This document shows, in pieces, positions 1 through 7,032 of a stretch of DNA of 48,447 nucleotides. The notes beneath the pieces are model-generated. The model was not told the origin of the DNA. It saw only the letters and a program-made list of their open reading frames with translations, and did no database searches. The translations under genes were made by a program, and so were the position numbers. Numbering within the stretch: position 1 is the first letter of the stretch; every line of letters starts with the position of its first letter. Location: assembly GCA_017853385.1 (NCBI GenBank), contig JAFMJR010000006.1, positions 1-48,447 of the forward strand. The letters run 5' to 3'. Origin of the DNA: Ilumatobacteraceae bacterium (GTDB taxonomy: Bacteria > Actinomycetota > Acidimicrobiia > Acidimicrobiales > Ilumatobacteraceae).

Positions 1-24
1 TTTTTGATCTGGGTGCGTATTCAT

Positions 25-64
25 ACTTGACAGTGTCTAGAGCAAAAACTAGATAGTGTCAAGT
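25..64. promoter_or_regulatory. palindromic operator, probable autorepression site of the TetR gene
   Basis: ACTTGACAGTGTCTAG (25-40) and CTAGATAGTGTCAAGT (49-64) form an inverted repeat matching at 14 of 16 positions around an 8-nt centre. Each arm is itself an imperfect palindrome centred on G, so it could be one long site or two dimer sites. The right arm contains the candidate -10 box and ends one base before the ATG, so a bound repressor would block transcription. TetR family members usually bind such sites next to their own gene; that this TetR does so is inference. Confidence 0.75.
54..59 (+). promoter_or_regulatory. -10 box TAGTGT, leaderless promoter of the TetR gene
   Basis: TAGTGT fits TANNNT and is followed by 6 nt and then the ATG at 66, with no Shine-Dalgarno. 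The transcript would start at or next to the start codon. A TTGACA at 27-32 is too far (21 nt) to be a normal -35 for this box; it would sit 17 nt from TAGATA (50-55), a weaker -10. Confidence 0.45.
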
Positions 65-65
65 T

Positions 66-644
66 ATGGCTCCGACCAAATCTGAAGCGTTGCGCAGGGT
101 TGTGCTTGACGCGGCATTGGCCATTTCTTCAAACACTGGTCCTGATGCATTGTCATTACGCGAAGTTGCCCGTGAAGCCGGCGTATCGCACCAAGCTCCG
201 TACCACCATTTTGGCGACAGAGCTGGAATTTTTGCTGCGATTGCCGAAGAAGGATTCAACAAACTCGCCAACTCTCTTGAACACAGTCAAGAATTCGGTG
301 CAATTTCAATGTGCGAGGCATATGTGCATTTTGCATTGCAAAACAAAGGCCACTTTCGAGTGATGTTTCGCAGCGACCTGTGTGATGTAGACAACTATCC
401 CGATGCATCTTTTCAAGCAAATCGAGCATTTGAAATTCTGCTCAGCGAAGCTAGGTCAATTCTTGGAGTCGATGCGACTGAAGATCGCGCAATACTTCAA
501 GCAACTTTCATGTGGTCCGTTGCTCATGGTCTTGCAACCCTGCTTCTTGATGGACCATTAGAAAACAAACTTGGCGCACAGGAAGATGTAGGGGCTTTCG
601 TACGTAACGTTACGCAAATCGCCATGACAAACGTTCATGCGTAA
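66..644 (+). CDS. TetR/AcrR family transcriptional regulator
   Basis: 192 residues, the usual TetR length. The N-terminal helix-turn-helix reads SLREVAREAGVSHQAPYHHF (about residues 30-49), the family signature ending in the YHHF recognition-helix segment. The C-terminal half is a helical ligand/dimer domain of the WHG (TetR_C_33) kind; its effector cannot be read from sequence. A palindromic operator lies directly upstream, so autoregulation is likely. The gene is 41 bp upstream of a metal ABC transporter on the same strand, so it may regulate that transporter, although Zur, MntR or AdcR-type regulators are the usual controllers. The ATG at 66 has no Shine-Dalgarno and is probably leaderless. 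Confidence 0.9.
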   Translation: MAPTKSEALRRVVLDAALAISSNTGPDALSLREVAREAGVSHQAPYHHFGDRAGIFAAIAEEGFNKLANSLEHSQEFGAISMCEAYVHFALQNKGHFRVMFRSDLCDVDNYPDASFQANRAFEILLSEARSILGVDATEDRAILQATFMWSVAHGLATLLLDGPLENKLGAQEDVGAFVRNVTQIAMTNVHA

Positions 645-673
645 GCCGAAACCCTCCGCGCCTGTATGTTCCC

Positions 674-679
674 TAAAGT
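674..679 (+). promoter_or_regulatory. -10 box TAAAGT before the metal-binding lipoprotein gene
   Basis: TAAAGT fits TANNNT and lies 6 nt before the ATG at 686. No Shine-Dalgarno is evident. This could give the transporter genes their own leaderless transcript besides read-through from the TetR gene. No good -35 is visible. Confidence 0.35.
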
Positions 680-685
680 GAAGTA

Positions 686-1726
686 ATGGGTTTTTTGAAA
701 AAATATATTCGATTGCTCGCTTTGATCTCGCTTGTTGCAGCATGTGCTCAATCTCAGACAGTTGAATCAAATGAATCAAAGGCTGTTGACTGTTCAGGCG
801 GCATTGCAATTGAAGGCACCCTGAACATTGCGACAACAGTTGCTCCAATCACCAGCATCGTTGCCAACATTGCAGGTGATTCAGGAGCATCAATAACGGG
901 AATAGTGCCCGAAGGAACCAACTCACACACGTTTGAACCAAAACCCAGCGATGCAGCAACTCTGGAAAATGCAGATGTGATTTTCATCAATGGTCTAGTT
1001 CTTGAAGAACCAACGAAAGAACTTGCACTTGCCAATCTGAAAGACGGCGCCATTATTTGCGAACTTGGTTCTGAAATACTTCCCGAGTCTGAATACATCT
1101 TTGACTTTTCATTTCCTCGTGAAGGTGGCAAACCAAACCCGCACCTATGGACTAACCCGCCGATGGCAAAGCAATACGCACAAGTAGTCCGCGATGTTCT
1201 TTCACGTCTTGACCCAACTCATGCAGATCTCTACTCACAAAACTTTGACGCGTTCGCCACAAAAGTTGATGCACTTGACGCGGCAATGGCTGAGGCAACA
1301 GCAACAATTCCCGTAAATCAGCGCAAGCTGCTCACCTACCACGATGCATATGCGTACTTTTCAGTTCACTACGGCTACGAAGTGATCGGTGCAATTCAGC
1401 CTTCTTCATTTGATGAGCCAACACCGAAAGAAATTGCGGACTTGATTACCCAAGTAAAGGAATCGGGTGTTACAGCAGTATTTGGCAGCGAAGTGTTTCC
1501 TTCTCCTGTGCTCGAGCAGATTGGCGCAGAAACTGGAGTTCGCTACGTTGACGTTCTTCGAGATGACGACCTGATTGGCGAACCTGGCAATGCTGAGCAT
1601 TCGTGGCTTGGGTTGATGCGCTTTAACTACGTCACCATGGTTGAAGCCCTTGGTGGCGATTCCACTGCTCTAAAAAACCTTGACGTCAGTGATGCTGCGC
1701 CAGATAATGCCACCTACCCTCAATAA
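686..1726 (+). CDS. metal ABC transporter substrate-binding lipoprotein (ZnuA/TroA-like, cluster A-I)
   Basis: 346 residues. A lipoprotein signal ends in LVAAC (Cys20), so the mature protein should be membrane-anchored outside the cell. The metal ligands of the ZnuA/TroA family are recognisable: His81 in TNSHTFEP, His153 in PNPHLWTN, His219 in TYHDAYAYF and an acidic residue in FGSEVFPS (Glu269). The third His, instead of the Glu of PsaA-type manganese proteins, favours zinc or mixed specificity. The long His-rich loop of many ZnuA proteins is absent. It delivers metal to the ATPase and permease encoded next (6 nt and 4-nt overlap spacing). Specificity between Zn and Mn cannot be settled from sequence. 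Confidence 0.9.
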   Translation: MGFLKKYIRLLALISLVAACAQSQTVESNESKAVDCSGGIAIEGTLNIATTVAPITSIVANIAGDSGASITGIVPEGTNSHTFEPKPSDAATLENADVIFINGLVLEEPTKELALANLKDGAIICELGSEILPESEYIFDFSFPREGGKPNPHLWTNPPMAKQYAQVVRDVLSRLDPTHADLYSQNFDAFATKVDALDAAMAEATATIPVNQRKLLTYHDAYAYFSVHYGYEVIGAIQPSSFDEPTPKEIADLITQVKESGVTAVFGSEVFPSPVLEQIGAETGVRYVDVLRDDDLIGEPGNAEHSWLGLMRFNYVTMVEALGGDSTALKNLDVSDAAPDNATYPQ

Positions 1727-1732
1727 CAGAAC

Positions 1733-2503
1733 ATGAGCACTCTCCCGCTAATCAATTGCGAACATGTTTCGTGCACCTACGGCAACGCCGCTGTTCTTGA
1801 TGACGTATATATGAAGATCAATCGCGGAGAATTTGTGGGAGTTGTTGGCCCTTCTGGTTCGGGCAAGACCACACTGCTCAAAGCCATTCTGGGCACGCAC
1901 CCGGTAGCGCACGGGTCAATCACCACACAGCCCAAGCTCACACTTGGCTACGTGCCCCAGGTTGAGACTGTTGATTGGTACTTCCCCGTAACCGTTGAGG
2001 AAGTCATCGTGATGACACGTTCCCGAACAACGTGGTGGCCACGAATTTCAAAGAGTGAGCGCGCTGCAGTTGGCGAGGTTCTAGAGCGTTTAGGAATTGG
2101 CGATGTTGCCCACCGACATATTCGTGAACTCTCTGGAGGGCAGCAACAACGCGTATTTCTTGCTCGAGCAATGTTTCGTGATCCTGACATTTTAATTATG
2201 GATGAGCCAACATCGGGCGTAGACGTGCGCACACGTCACGAGGTGTTGCACTTGCTTGCCGACCTTCACGCTGAAGGCATGACCATTTTGCTCACCACCC
2301 ATGACCTGAACGGTCTTGCCGCCCACCTGCCCCGATTGGTGTGTTTAAACAAACGAGTGATTGCCGATGGGAATCCGCGTGAAGTTCTCACACCTTCAGT
2401 TTTGGAAGCCACCTATGGCGCACCGATGGAAGTACTTGAACACGGCGGCATGCCCTTAATAATTGATCACGGCAGAGTGCAAATGCGAGGAGAAGGAAAA
2501 TGA
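1733..2503 (+). CDS. metal ABC transporter ATP-binding protein (ZnuC/MntA-like)
   Basis: 256 residues with all ABC ATPase motifs: Walker A GPSGSGKTT (about 39-47), Q-loop in LGYVPQ, signature LSGGQQQR (133-140), Walker B ILIMDEPT with the catalytic Glu, and the switch His in LLTTHDLNG. It powers metal import with the neighbouring lipoprotein and permease. It begins 6 nt after the lipoprotein stop and overlaps the permease start by 4 nt (ATGA), which points to translational coupling and equal stoichiometry. Confidence 0.93.
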   Translation: MSTLPLINCEHVSCTYGNAAVLDDVYMKINRGEFVGVVGPSGSGKTTLLKAILGTHPVAHGSITTQPKLTLGYVPQVETVDWYFPVTVEEVIVMTRSRTTWWPRISKSERAAVGEVLERLGIGDVAHRHIRELSGGQQQRVFLARAMFRDPDILIMDEPTSGVDVRTRHEVLHLLADLHAEGMTILLTTHDLNGLAAHLPRLVCLNKRVIADGNPREVLTPSVLEATYGAPMEVLEHGGMPLIIDHGRVQMRGEGK

Positions 2504-3351
2504 TTCTCTCCTTCGACCTGTTTGAGCCGTACGGTTTTCAGTTTTTCCAACACGGTCTCGTTGTCGCCACTATCGCCGGGGCGTTGTGCGGACTACTTGG
2601 AGTGTTCGTCGTTTTACGTGGAATGAGTTACATCGGGCACGGACTTTCACATGCCGTGTTTGGTGGTGCTGCAGCCAGCGCAGTAATCGGCATCAATTTT
2701 TTCATTGGTGCCGGTATTTGGGGAATCGTTTCTGGAGTATTGATTGCTCGCGTTGCACGCAGACGTGTGCTTGGTGCAGACGCAGCGATCGGTGTAGTTA
2801 CCACTGCTTCATTTGCGCTCGGCCTTGCGCTCATGAATCGCTATGGCCAAGCCTCAAAAAGCATTGAGGCAGTGCTGTTTGGCAGCGTGCTCGGAGTAAA
2901 GCTCGTCGACATTGTTGCTGTCTCCATCGTTGCGCTTTTCGCTCTTTCGGTCATTGTGTTGTGGTACCGCAAGCTGCTGTTTTCAACCTTTGATCCCGAC
3001 GTTGCCCAGGTTTCTGGCGTAAAGGTATCTCTTGTTGAAATGGTGCTGCTGTCGCTACTTTCGCTCACCATCTTGGTCACCATGCGCGTCATCGGAACCT
3101 TGCTCATTTCAGCATTGCTCGTCATTCCAGCCGCAGCAGCACGAATGACCACCAATAGTTTTTCGAAGTTGCTGTGGATTTCTCCCGTAATCGGTGCAAC
3201 AACCTGCTTTGTCGGCATGAATCTCAGTTACCACTTAGATACTTCGGCAAGTGCAACCATTATTTTGCTTGATGCACTCGTTTTTATTGCTGTGTACGCC
3301 ATTGCTGGAACACGAAACCGAATGAAAATGGCATCTCTCGGCCACGTATAA
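2500..3351 (+). CDS. metal ABC transporter permease (ABC-3 family, ZnuB/MntB-like)
   Basis: 283 residues, strongly hydrophobic throughout, with about eight membrane segments as in the ABC-3 family. The conserved stretch GMSYIGHGLSHAVFGGAA near residues 45-62 and the RVIGTLLISALLVIPAAAAR segment (about 197-216) are typical of zinc/manganese permeases. It forms the membrane channel of the transporter. The ATG overlaps the ATPase stop codon. No fourth transport gene follows; the next gene on this strand is a CapA-like protein 17 bp downstream. Confidence 0.92.
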   Translation: MILSFDLFEPYGFQFFQHGLVVATIAGALCGLLGVFVVLRGMSYIGHGLSHAVFGGAAASAVIGINFFIGAGIWGIVSGVLIARVARRRVLGADAAIGVVTTASFALGLALMNRYGQASKSIEAVLFGSVLGVKLVDIVAVSIVALFALSVIVLWYRKLLFSTFDPDVAQVSGVKVSLVEMVLLSLLSLTILVTMRVIGTLLISALLVIPAAAARMTTNSFSKLLWISPVIGATTCFVGMNLSYHLDTSASATIILLDALVFIAVYAIAGTRNRMKMASLGHV

Positions 3352-3356
3352 ACATT

Positions 3357-3362
3357 TAAATT
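3357..3362 (+). promoter_or_regulatory. -10 box TAAATT before the CapA-like gene
   Basis: TAAATT fits TANNNT and is 6 nt before the GTG start at 3369, without a Shine-Dalgarno. It would make a leaderless transcript for the CapA-like gene within the short gap after the permease gene. Confidence 0.4.
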
Positions 3363-3368
3363 GAAGAT

Positions 3369-4475
3369 GTGAAACGAACTGGGTTACTTGCGTGCTTCAT
3401 AGCGTTATCTGCATGCGGCACAAGTGAAAACGTTCTTCCCAACACAACTATTAATGAAGATGTTTCAATCAGCATGGCATTTGTCGGTGACGTGCTTGCT
3501 CACAGCCCAATAGTCACTCAGGCTCAACGCAATGCGTTGAAAACAGGAGCAAGCGAATATGACTTCTCACCCATGTTTGCTGATATCAAGCCACTCATTG
3601 CTTCGGCTGATCTTGCTATCTGTCATTTAGAGACTCCAATTGCGCCGCCTGGTGAACCGTTGTCAACATTTCCCAAGTTTGGTGTTCCCCCCGAGATCAC
3701 GAATGCATTGGCCGACACAGGATTTGATCGATGCAGCACTGCAAGCAACCACACATACGACAGAGGCGTAGCGGGAATTGACACGACTGTGAATGCACTT
3801 GAAGCAAACGGCATCAAACAGTCAGGAATGGCACGAACCCCTAATGAAATAGAACCATCAGTATTTGAAATTCATGGCATGTCCATTAGCCATCTCAGTT
3901 ACACATTTAGCTACAACGGTCTCTCGCTTCCTGATGACCAACAATGGCGATCAGCGCTAATTGATACCGAACGCATTCTTCGTGATGCAAAGACCGCACG
4001 AAAACGTGGTGCTGAAGTCGTCATTGTCAGCATGCACTGGGGAAATGAAATGTCACATCAGTTGAATTCACAGCAAATATCAGTTGCTGATGCTCTCACT
4101 AAATCGGGCGACATTGATTTGATCATTGGACATCATGCCCACGTTGTGCAACCCATTGAACAAGTGAACGGCGTATGGGTGATTTACGGAATGGGCAATG
4201 TTCTTTCCAACCTGCCTACCGATGAACGGTGGCCTGCGAGCAGCCAAGATGCAGGTGTGTTTACCACCACCCTGCATCGGGATTCCGATGGAACCATTTC
4301 TTTTGATGCTCCTGTCGTGCACCCAACCTGGGTTGACAAAGAACATGGCTGGATAATTCGTGACATTGCAAAGTCGCTCGCAGATGCAACTCAAATGAAA
4401 ATTAATACGCAAGAACTCGAGTTGTCACTAGGGAGGACAACTCGAGTTCTTGGCGACTTCATCACAAAACAGTGA
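3369..4475 (+). CDS. CapA family lipoprotein (PGA_cap metallophosphoesterase-like)
   Basis: 368 residues from a GTG start. The N-terminus is a lipoprotein signal with LSAC (Cys16). The family motifs follow: FVGDVLAHSP near residue 37, ASNHTYDRG with the conserved NH, SMHWGNE, and IIGHHAHVVQP. These match the CapA/PGA_cap metallophosphatase-like fold associated with poly-gamma-glutamate capsule synthesis, but no capB or capC is nearby, so a capsule role is not supported here; many stand-alone family members are of unknown function. It follows the metal transporter by 17 bp, and the fold binds divalent metal, which makes the pairing suggestive. The last codons contain a perfect 17-bp hairpin. 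Confidence 0.82.
   Translation: MKRTGLLACFIALSACGTSENVLPNTTINEDVSISMAFVGDVLAHSPIVTQAQRNALKTGASEYDFSPMFADIKPLIASADLAICHLETPIAPPGEPLSTFPKFGVPPEITNALADTGFDRCSTASNHTYDRGVAGIDTTVNALEANGIKQSGMARTPNEIEPSVFEIHGMSISHLSYTFSYNGLSLPDDQQWRSALIDTERILRDAKTARKRGAEVVIVSMHWGNEMSHQLNSQQISVADALTKSGDIDLIIGHHAHVVQPIEQVNGVWVIYGMGNVLSNLPTDERWPASSQDAGVFTTTLHRDSDGTISFDAPVVHPTWVDKEHGWIIRDIAKSLADATQMKINTQELELSLGRTTRVLGDFITKQ
4410..4452. terminator. perfect 17-bp hairpin inside the CapA 3' end, probable bidirectional terminator
   Basis: CAAGAACTCGAGTTGTC (4410-4426), a 9-nt loop, then its exact reverse complement (4436-4452). It lies in the last codons of the CapA gene, between it and the convergent amt gene. There is no T-tract, which is common for actinobacterial terminators. 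Termination in either direction is inferred from the position. Confidence 0.6.
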
Positions 4476-4488
4476 GTGATTTCACCGC

Positions 4489-5865
4489 TTATTTGTGTGA
4501 GCCTTGAAATTCTGGGTACGCAAGTACGCCCATCTCTGGCAAATCGAGACCAGCAATTTCGTCCTCTGCCTTTGAACGAATACCGCCCTTGGTGAACTTG
4601 TTTTGAATGTTGAAGAACGCGTACGACATTGCGCCACACACCACCACGATGGTGACTGCACCTAGTGCTTGCGCACCTAGTTGACCCCAGTCGCCTTTGA
4701 TGATGCCCTTTACGCCTTCACTCGTCGAACCATTCCAACCAGCACCGTATGTTCCATTGGCAAACACACCAACGCTGAGTAGACCAAACAAACCACCCAC
4801 TCCGTGGACAGAAATTGCTCCAACTGGATCATCGATGCCGCGGCGCTCAAAGAAATACACCGCTTCAATAATGAGTACTGCTGCGATGGAACCGATTACT
4901 GCCGATGCCCACGGGTCAATGAATGCGCACGGCGCAGTAATTGCAACAAGTCCGGCAAGCATTCCATTCACCATCATTCCTGGGTCTGGCTTTCCCGTTT
5001 TACGAGTGATGTACAACATTGCGACTACCGAACCAAAGGCTCCTGCAATTGCAGTATTTGTTGCGGCTACAGCAAACTGCACGTCGGTCGCAGCAAATGT
5101 GCTTGCTGCATTAAACCCGAACCAACCGAACAACAAGATGAAAGTTCCAAGCATTGCCATTGGTACGTGATGCCCAGCAATTGTTCGTGGCTTACCATCG
5201 GCACCATATTTGCCGATGCGCGGTCCAAGCACGATTGCTCCAGTAAATGCAGCAACACCACCCACTGCGTGCACAACACCAGAGCCGGCGAAGTCAACAT
5301 AACCGGCACCAAGCGACATTGAGCTCCAGGTCTTTGCTAACCAACCGCCACCCCATGTCCATGCAGCAATCACTGGGTAGTAAATCGCGCCGCAGAAAAA
5401 GCCCCAACCCACGAAGCTGCTCCACTTCCAACGTTCTGCCATCGAACCGGTTGGAATCGTCGCAACCGTGTCCATAAACGCAACCATGTACAAAAAGAAT
5501 CCAACTGCCGCTGGCGTTATTGCATCTCCAGTGAGAGCCCAACCGCCTTTCCAGAAAAAGATCCAATCACCGCTACCAAGAAGAGCGCTTCCCACTGGCG
5601 CATCCATCCCAAATGCTGAATAACTAAATCCACCAAATGAAAACGAAAATCCAACGAGATAAAAACCGATGAACCCCAAACCAAAAATGGCAAAGTTGGT
5701 GCTCACCACGTGTGCAGCATTTTTAGCTTGAGTGAATCCTGTTTCAACAAGTGCAAAACCAGCCTGCATAAACACCACCAATGCGGCACCAATCACAATC
5801 CATAACAGACTGACTTGTTGGCCCAGCACGGTTACCGGATCGGCAACGTCGGCAAGAAATTTCAT
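4489..5865 (-). CDS. amt: ammonium transporter Amt
   Basis: 458 residues from the ATG at 5865, which follows a good Shine-Dalgarno (AAGGAG, 8 nt spacing); the ORF track's longer version to 5943 adds 26 unlikely residues. About 11 membrane segments. Family signatures are MQAGFALVETGFTQAKN near the N-terminus and the pore twin histidines in GVVHAVGGVAAF and ISVHGVGGLFG. It moves ammonium across the inner membrane. No glnK (PII) gene follows, unlike the common amtB-glnK arrangement. A GlnR-like box about 95 bp upstream suggests activation under nitrogen limitation. Confidence 0.96.
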   Translation of the reverse strand: MKFLADVADPVTVLGQQVSLLWIVIGAALVVFMQAGFALVETGFTQAKNAAHVVSTNFAIFGLGFIGFYLVGFSFSFGGFSYSAFGMDAPVGSALLGSGDWIFFWKGGWALTGDAITPAAVGFFLYMVAFMDTVATIPTGSMAERWKWSSFVGWGFFCGAIYYPVIAAWTWGGGWLAKTWSSMSLGAGYVDFAGSGVVHAVGGVAAFTGAIVLGPRIGKYGADGKPRTIAGHHVPMAMLGTFILLFGWFGFNAASTFAATDVQFAVAATNTAIAGAFGSVVAMLYITRKTGKPDPGMMVNGMLAGLVAITAPCAFIDPWASAVIGSIAAVLIIEAVYFFERRGIDDPVGAISVHGVGGLFGLLSVGVFANGTYGAGWNGSTSEGVKGIIKGDWGQLGAQALGAVTIVVVCGAMSYAFFNIQNKFTKGGIRSKAEDEIAGLDLPEMGVLAYPEFQGSHK

Positions 5866-5892
5866 ATCGCGCTCCTTAGAAAATGGTTGAAA

Positions 5893-5914
5893 GACATTTG
5901 ATGACTGAAATGTC
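5893..5914. repeat. short inverted repeat in the amt upstream region
   Basis: GACATTT and AAATGTC are perfect 7-bp arms around 8 nt, located 28-49 nt upstream of the amt start codon. It could be an operator or a leader hairpin; nothing in the sequence decides this. Confidence 0.35.
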
Positions 5915-5959
5915 AGGGGCGACGCTGCAACCAGACGTGGCAAAAACTAAACCACTCAT

Positions 5960-5997
5960 GTTTCGGCATTGTCTACGAATTGTTTCGTAAGCGTTAT
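5960..5997 (-). promoter_or_regulatory. GlnR-like nitrogen regulator box upstream of amt
   Basis: On the minus strand the sequence reads ATAAC-n6-GAAAC-n6-TAGAC-n6-GAAAC. This fits the actinobacterial GlnR pattern gTnAC-n6-GAAAC repeated with 22-nt periodicity, and both half-sites show the AC-n9-AC core. It is 95-132 nt upstream of amt, a reasonable activator distance, and amt is a classic GlnR target. It also overlaps the candidate promoter of the divergent HNH gene. Identification is by consensus only. Confidence 0.6.
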
Positions 5998-6000
5998 TCT
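5995..6000 (+). promoter_or_regulatory. -10 box TATTCT before the HNH gene
   Basis: TATTCT fits TANNNT and is 10 nt before the ATG at 6011; no Shine-Dalgarno is visible. It overlaps the edge of the GlnR-like box. Confidence 0.35.
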
Positions 6001-6010
6001 TTGACCCGTT

Positions 6011-6499
6011 ATGGCCACAAAACGCGCTCAGGCGAAACACCCAGTTAACAAACTGGAGTTACCTCCTCTTGTGGCCGAGCGAATTTCATGCTCATTGTCA
6101 AAATGGGTGGGCGAAATTGGCAAATGCCATTGGTGCAACGAAGTCATCACTGGCAAGCGCCGGCGCACCTGGTGTTCAGATGCTTGTGGCCGTGCCTGGC
6201 AACGTGAACACATTTGGAGATTTGCTCGATCTGCCGCAAAACGACGGGCGAAATATCGGTGTACAAAACCTGGCTGTACTGCAGAGCGACGAGATTGCGA
6301 AGTGAACCACATTCGCGCATTAAATGGTCTTGGCTATGGCCCTGGATGTCACCACCATTCCAAACCAGATGCCAACGGTGAAGGCGGACTTGAAGTGTTG
6401 TGTCGGGCGCACCATGCAGAAATTACTGCTGCGCAAGCAACAGCCAGAGCGGCTGCACGTCGCGAAGCAAAGGAAGCATCAAAAGAAACTACGCTCTGA
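6011..6499 (+). CDS. HNH endonuclease-like zinc-finger protein
   Basis: 162 residues. The first half has a treble-clef-like cysteine pattern, CHWC near residues 39-42 with WCSDAC further on. The second half has a CxxxxC pair and an HNH-type core: CEVNHIRALNG followed about 30 residues later by LEVLCRAHH, matching the H, N, H pattern of the HNH nuclease superfamily. The C-terminal tail is Ala- and Arg-rich. Such small HNH proteins can be nucleases of many kinds, and no partner methylase or phage gene is nearby, so the substrate is unknown. A Nudix gene follows after 3 nt, suggesting co-transcription. Confidence 0.75.
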   Translation: MATKRAQAKHPVNKLELPPLVAERISCSLSKWVGEIGKCHWCNEVITGKRRRTWCSDACGRAWQREHIWRFARSAAKRRAKYRCTKPGCTAERRDCEVNHIRALNGLGYGPGCHHHSKPDANGEGGLEVLCRAHHAEITAAQATARAAARREAKEASKETTL

Positions 6500-6502
6500 C
6501 GA

Positions 6503-6979
6503 ATGGCGTTTCGTGATGGCGACGGTTGGGTGATGTGCTCATGTGGGCATCGCCATTGGGGGCTTCACGGTGCTGCGGGACTACTACTTGTCCGTCGCGA
6601 TTTAGACGAACCTCGTGTGCTGTTGCAGTTACGCGCGGCGTGGACTCATGGTGGAGGCACTTGGGCGTTGCCAGGTGGCGCGCTCGATAGTCACGAAGAT
6701 TCAGTGAGTGCCGCTGCTCGCGAAGCAGAAGAAGAGGCAGGAATTAGTGCTGCCGATATTTCGGTGCGCGACGTATTTAGCGACGACCACGGCCCTTGGC
6801 GATACGACACAGTTATTGCTCATACCTCGACCGATGCAGGAGCTCATGCAGCCAATGCCGAGTCTGAAGACCTTCGTTGGGTACTCATTGACGAGGTCGC
6901 TGATTACCAATTGCACAAAGGTCTCGAGGCAGCCTGGCCGGCACTTCGACTGCGAGTACTTGCCACGTTGACTGCCTAG
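6503..6979 (+). CDS. Nudix hydrolase
   Basis: 158 residues. The Nudix box GX5EX7REUXEEXGU is complete, running from GALDSHED to REAEEEAGI (about 59-81). An N-terminal CSCGHRHWG may be a small metal site. It should hydrolyse a nucleoside diphosphate linked to another group, but the substrate cannot be assigned. It starts 3 nt after the HNH gene stop, although a TACGCT box 7 nt before the ATG could also give it a leaderless promoter. Confidence 0.88.
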   Translation: MAFRDGDGWVMCSCGHRHWGLHGAAGLLLVRRDLDEPRVLLQLRAAWTHGGGTWALPGGALDSHEDSVSAAAREAEEEAGISAADISVRDVFSDDHGPWRYDTVIAHTSTDAGAHAANAESEDLRWVLIDEVADYQLHKGLEAAWPALRLRVLATLTA

Positions 6980-7019
6980 GTCATTCGCCCCTTACTTATT
7001 TCACCCTCGGGCCACTCGT

Positions 7020-7025
7020 TAGGCT
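7020..7025 (+). promoter_or_regulatory. -10 box TAGGCT before the aminotransferase gene
   Basis: TAGGCT fits TANNNT and is 7 nt before the ATG at 7033, without a Shine-Dalgarno. Leaderless transcription is the likely reading. Confidence 0.4.
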
Positions 7026-7032
7026 CTGATAT

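Noticed and set aside
27-55. classical promoter TTGACA-17-TAGATA before the TetR gene
   Set aside because: The -35 is perfect but TAGATA does not fit TANNNT; TAGTGT at 54-59 matches the start spacing seen elsewhere in the window better. It remains possible as an alternative.
3369-4475. capsule (poly-gamma-glutamate) locus
   Set aside because: Only a CapA-like protein is present; capB, capC and capD are absent.
4697-5170. 157-residue plus-strand ORF opposite amt
   Set aside because: Low-complexity Pro/Ala/Ser composition and complete overlap with the clear amt gene; it is a shadow frame.
6011-6499. HNH gene as part of a restriction or homing element
   Set aside because: No methylase, intron, intein or phage gene is adjacent, and no terminal repeats are visible.
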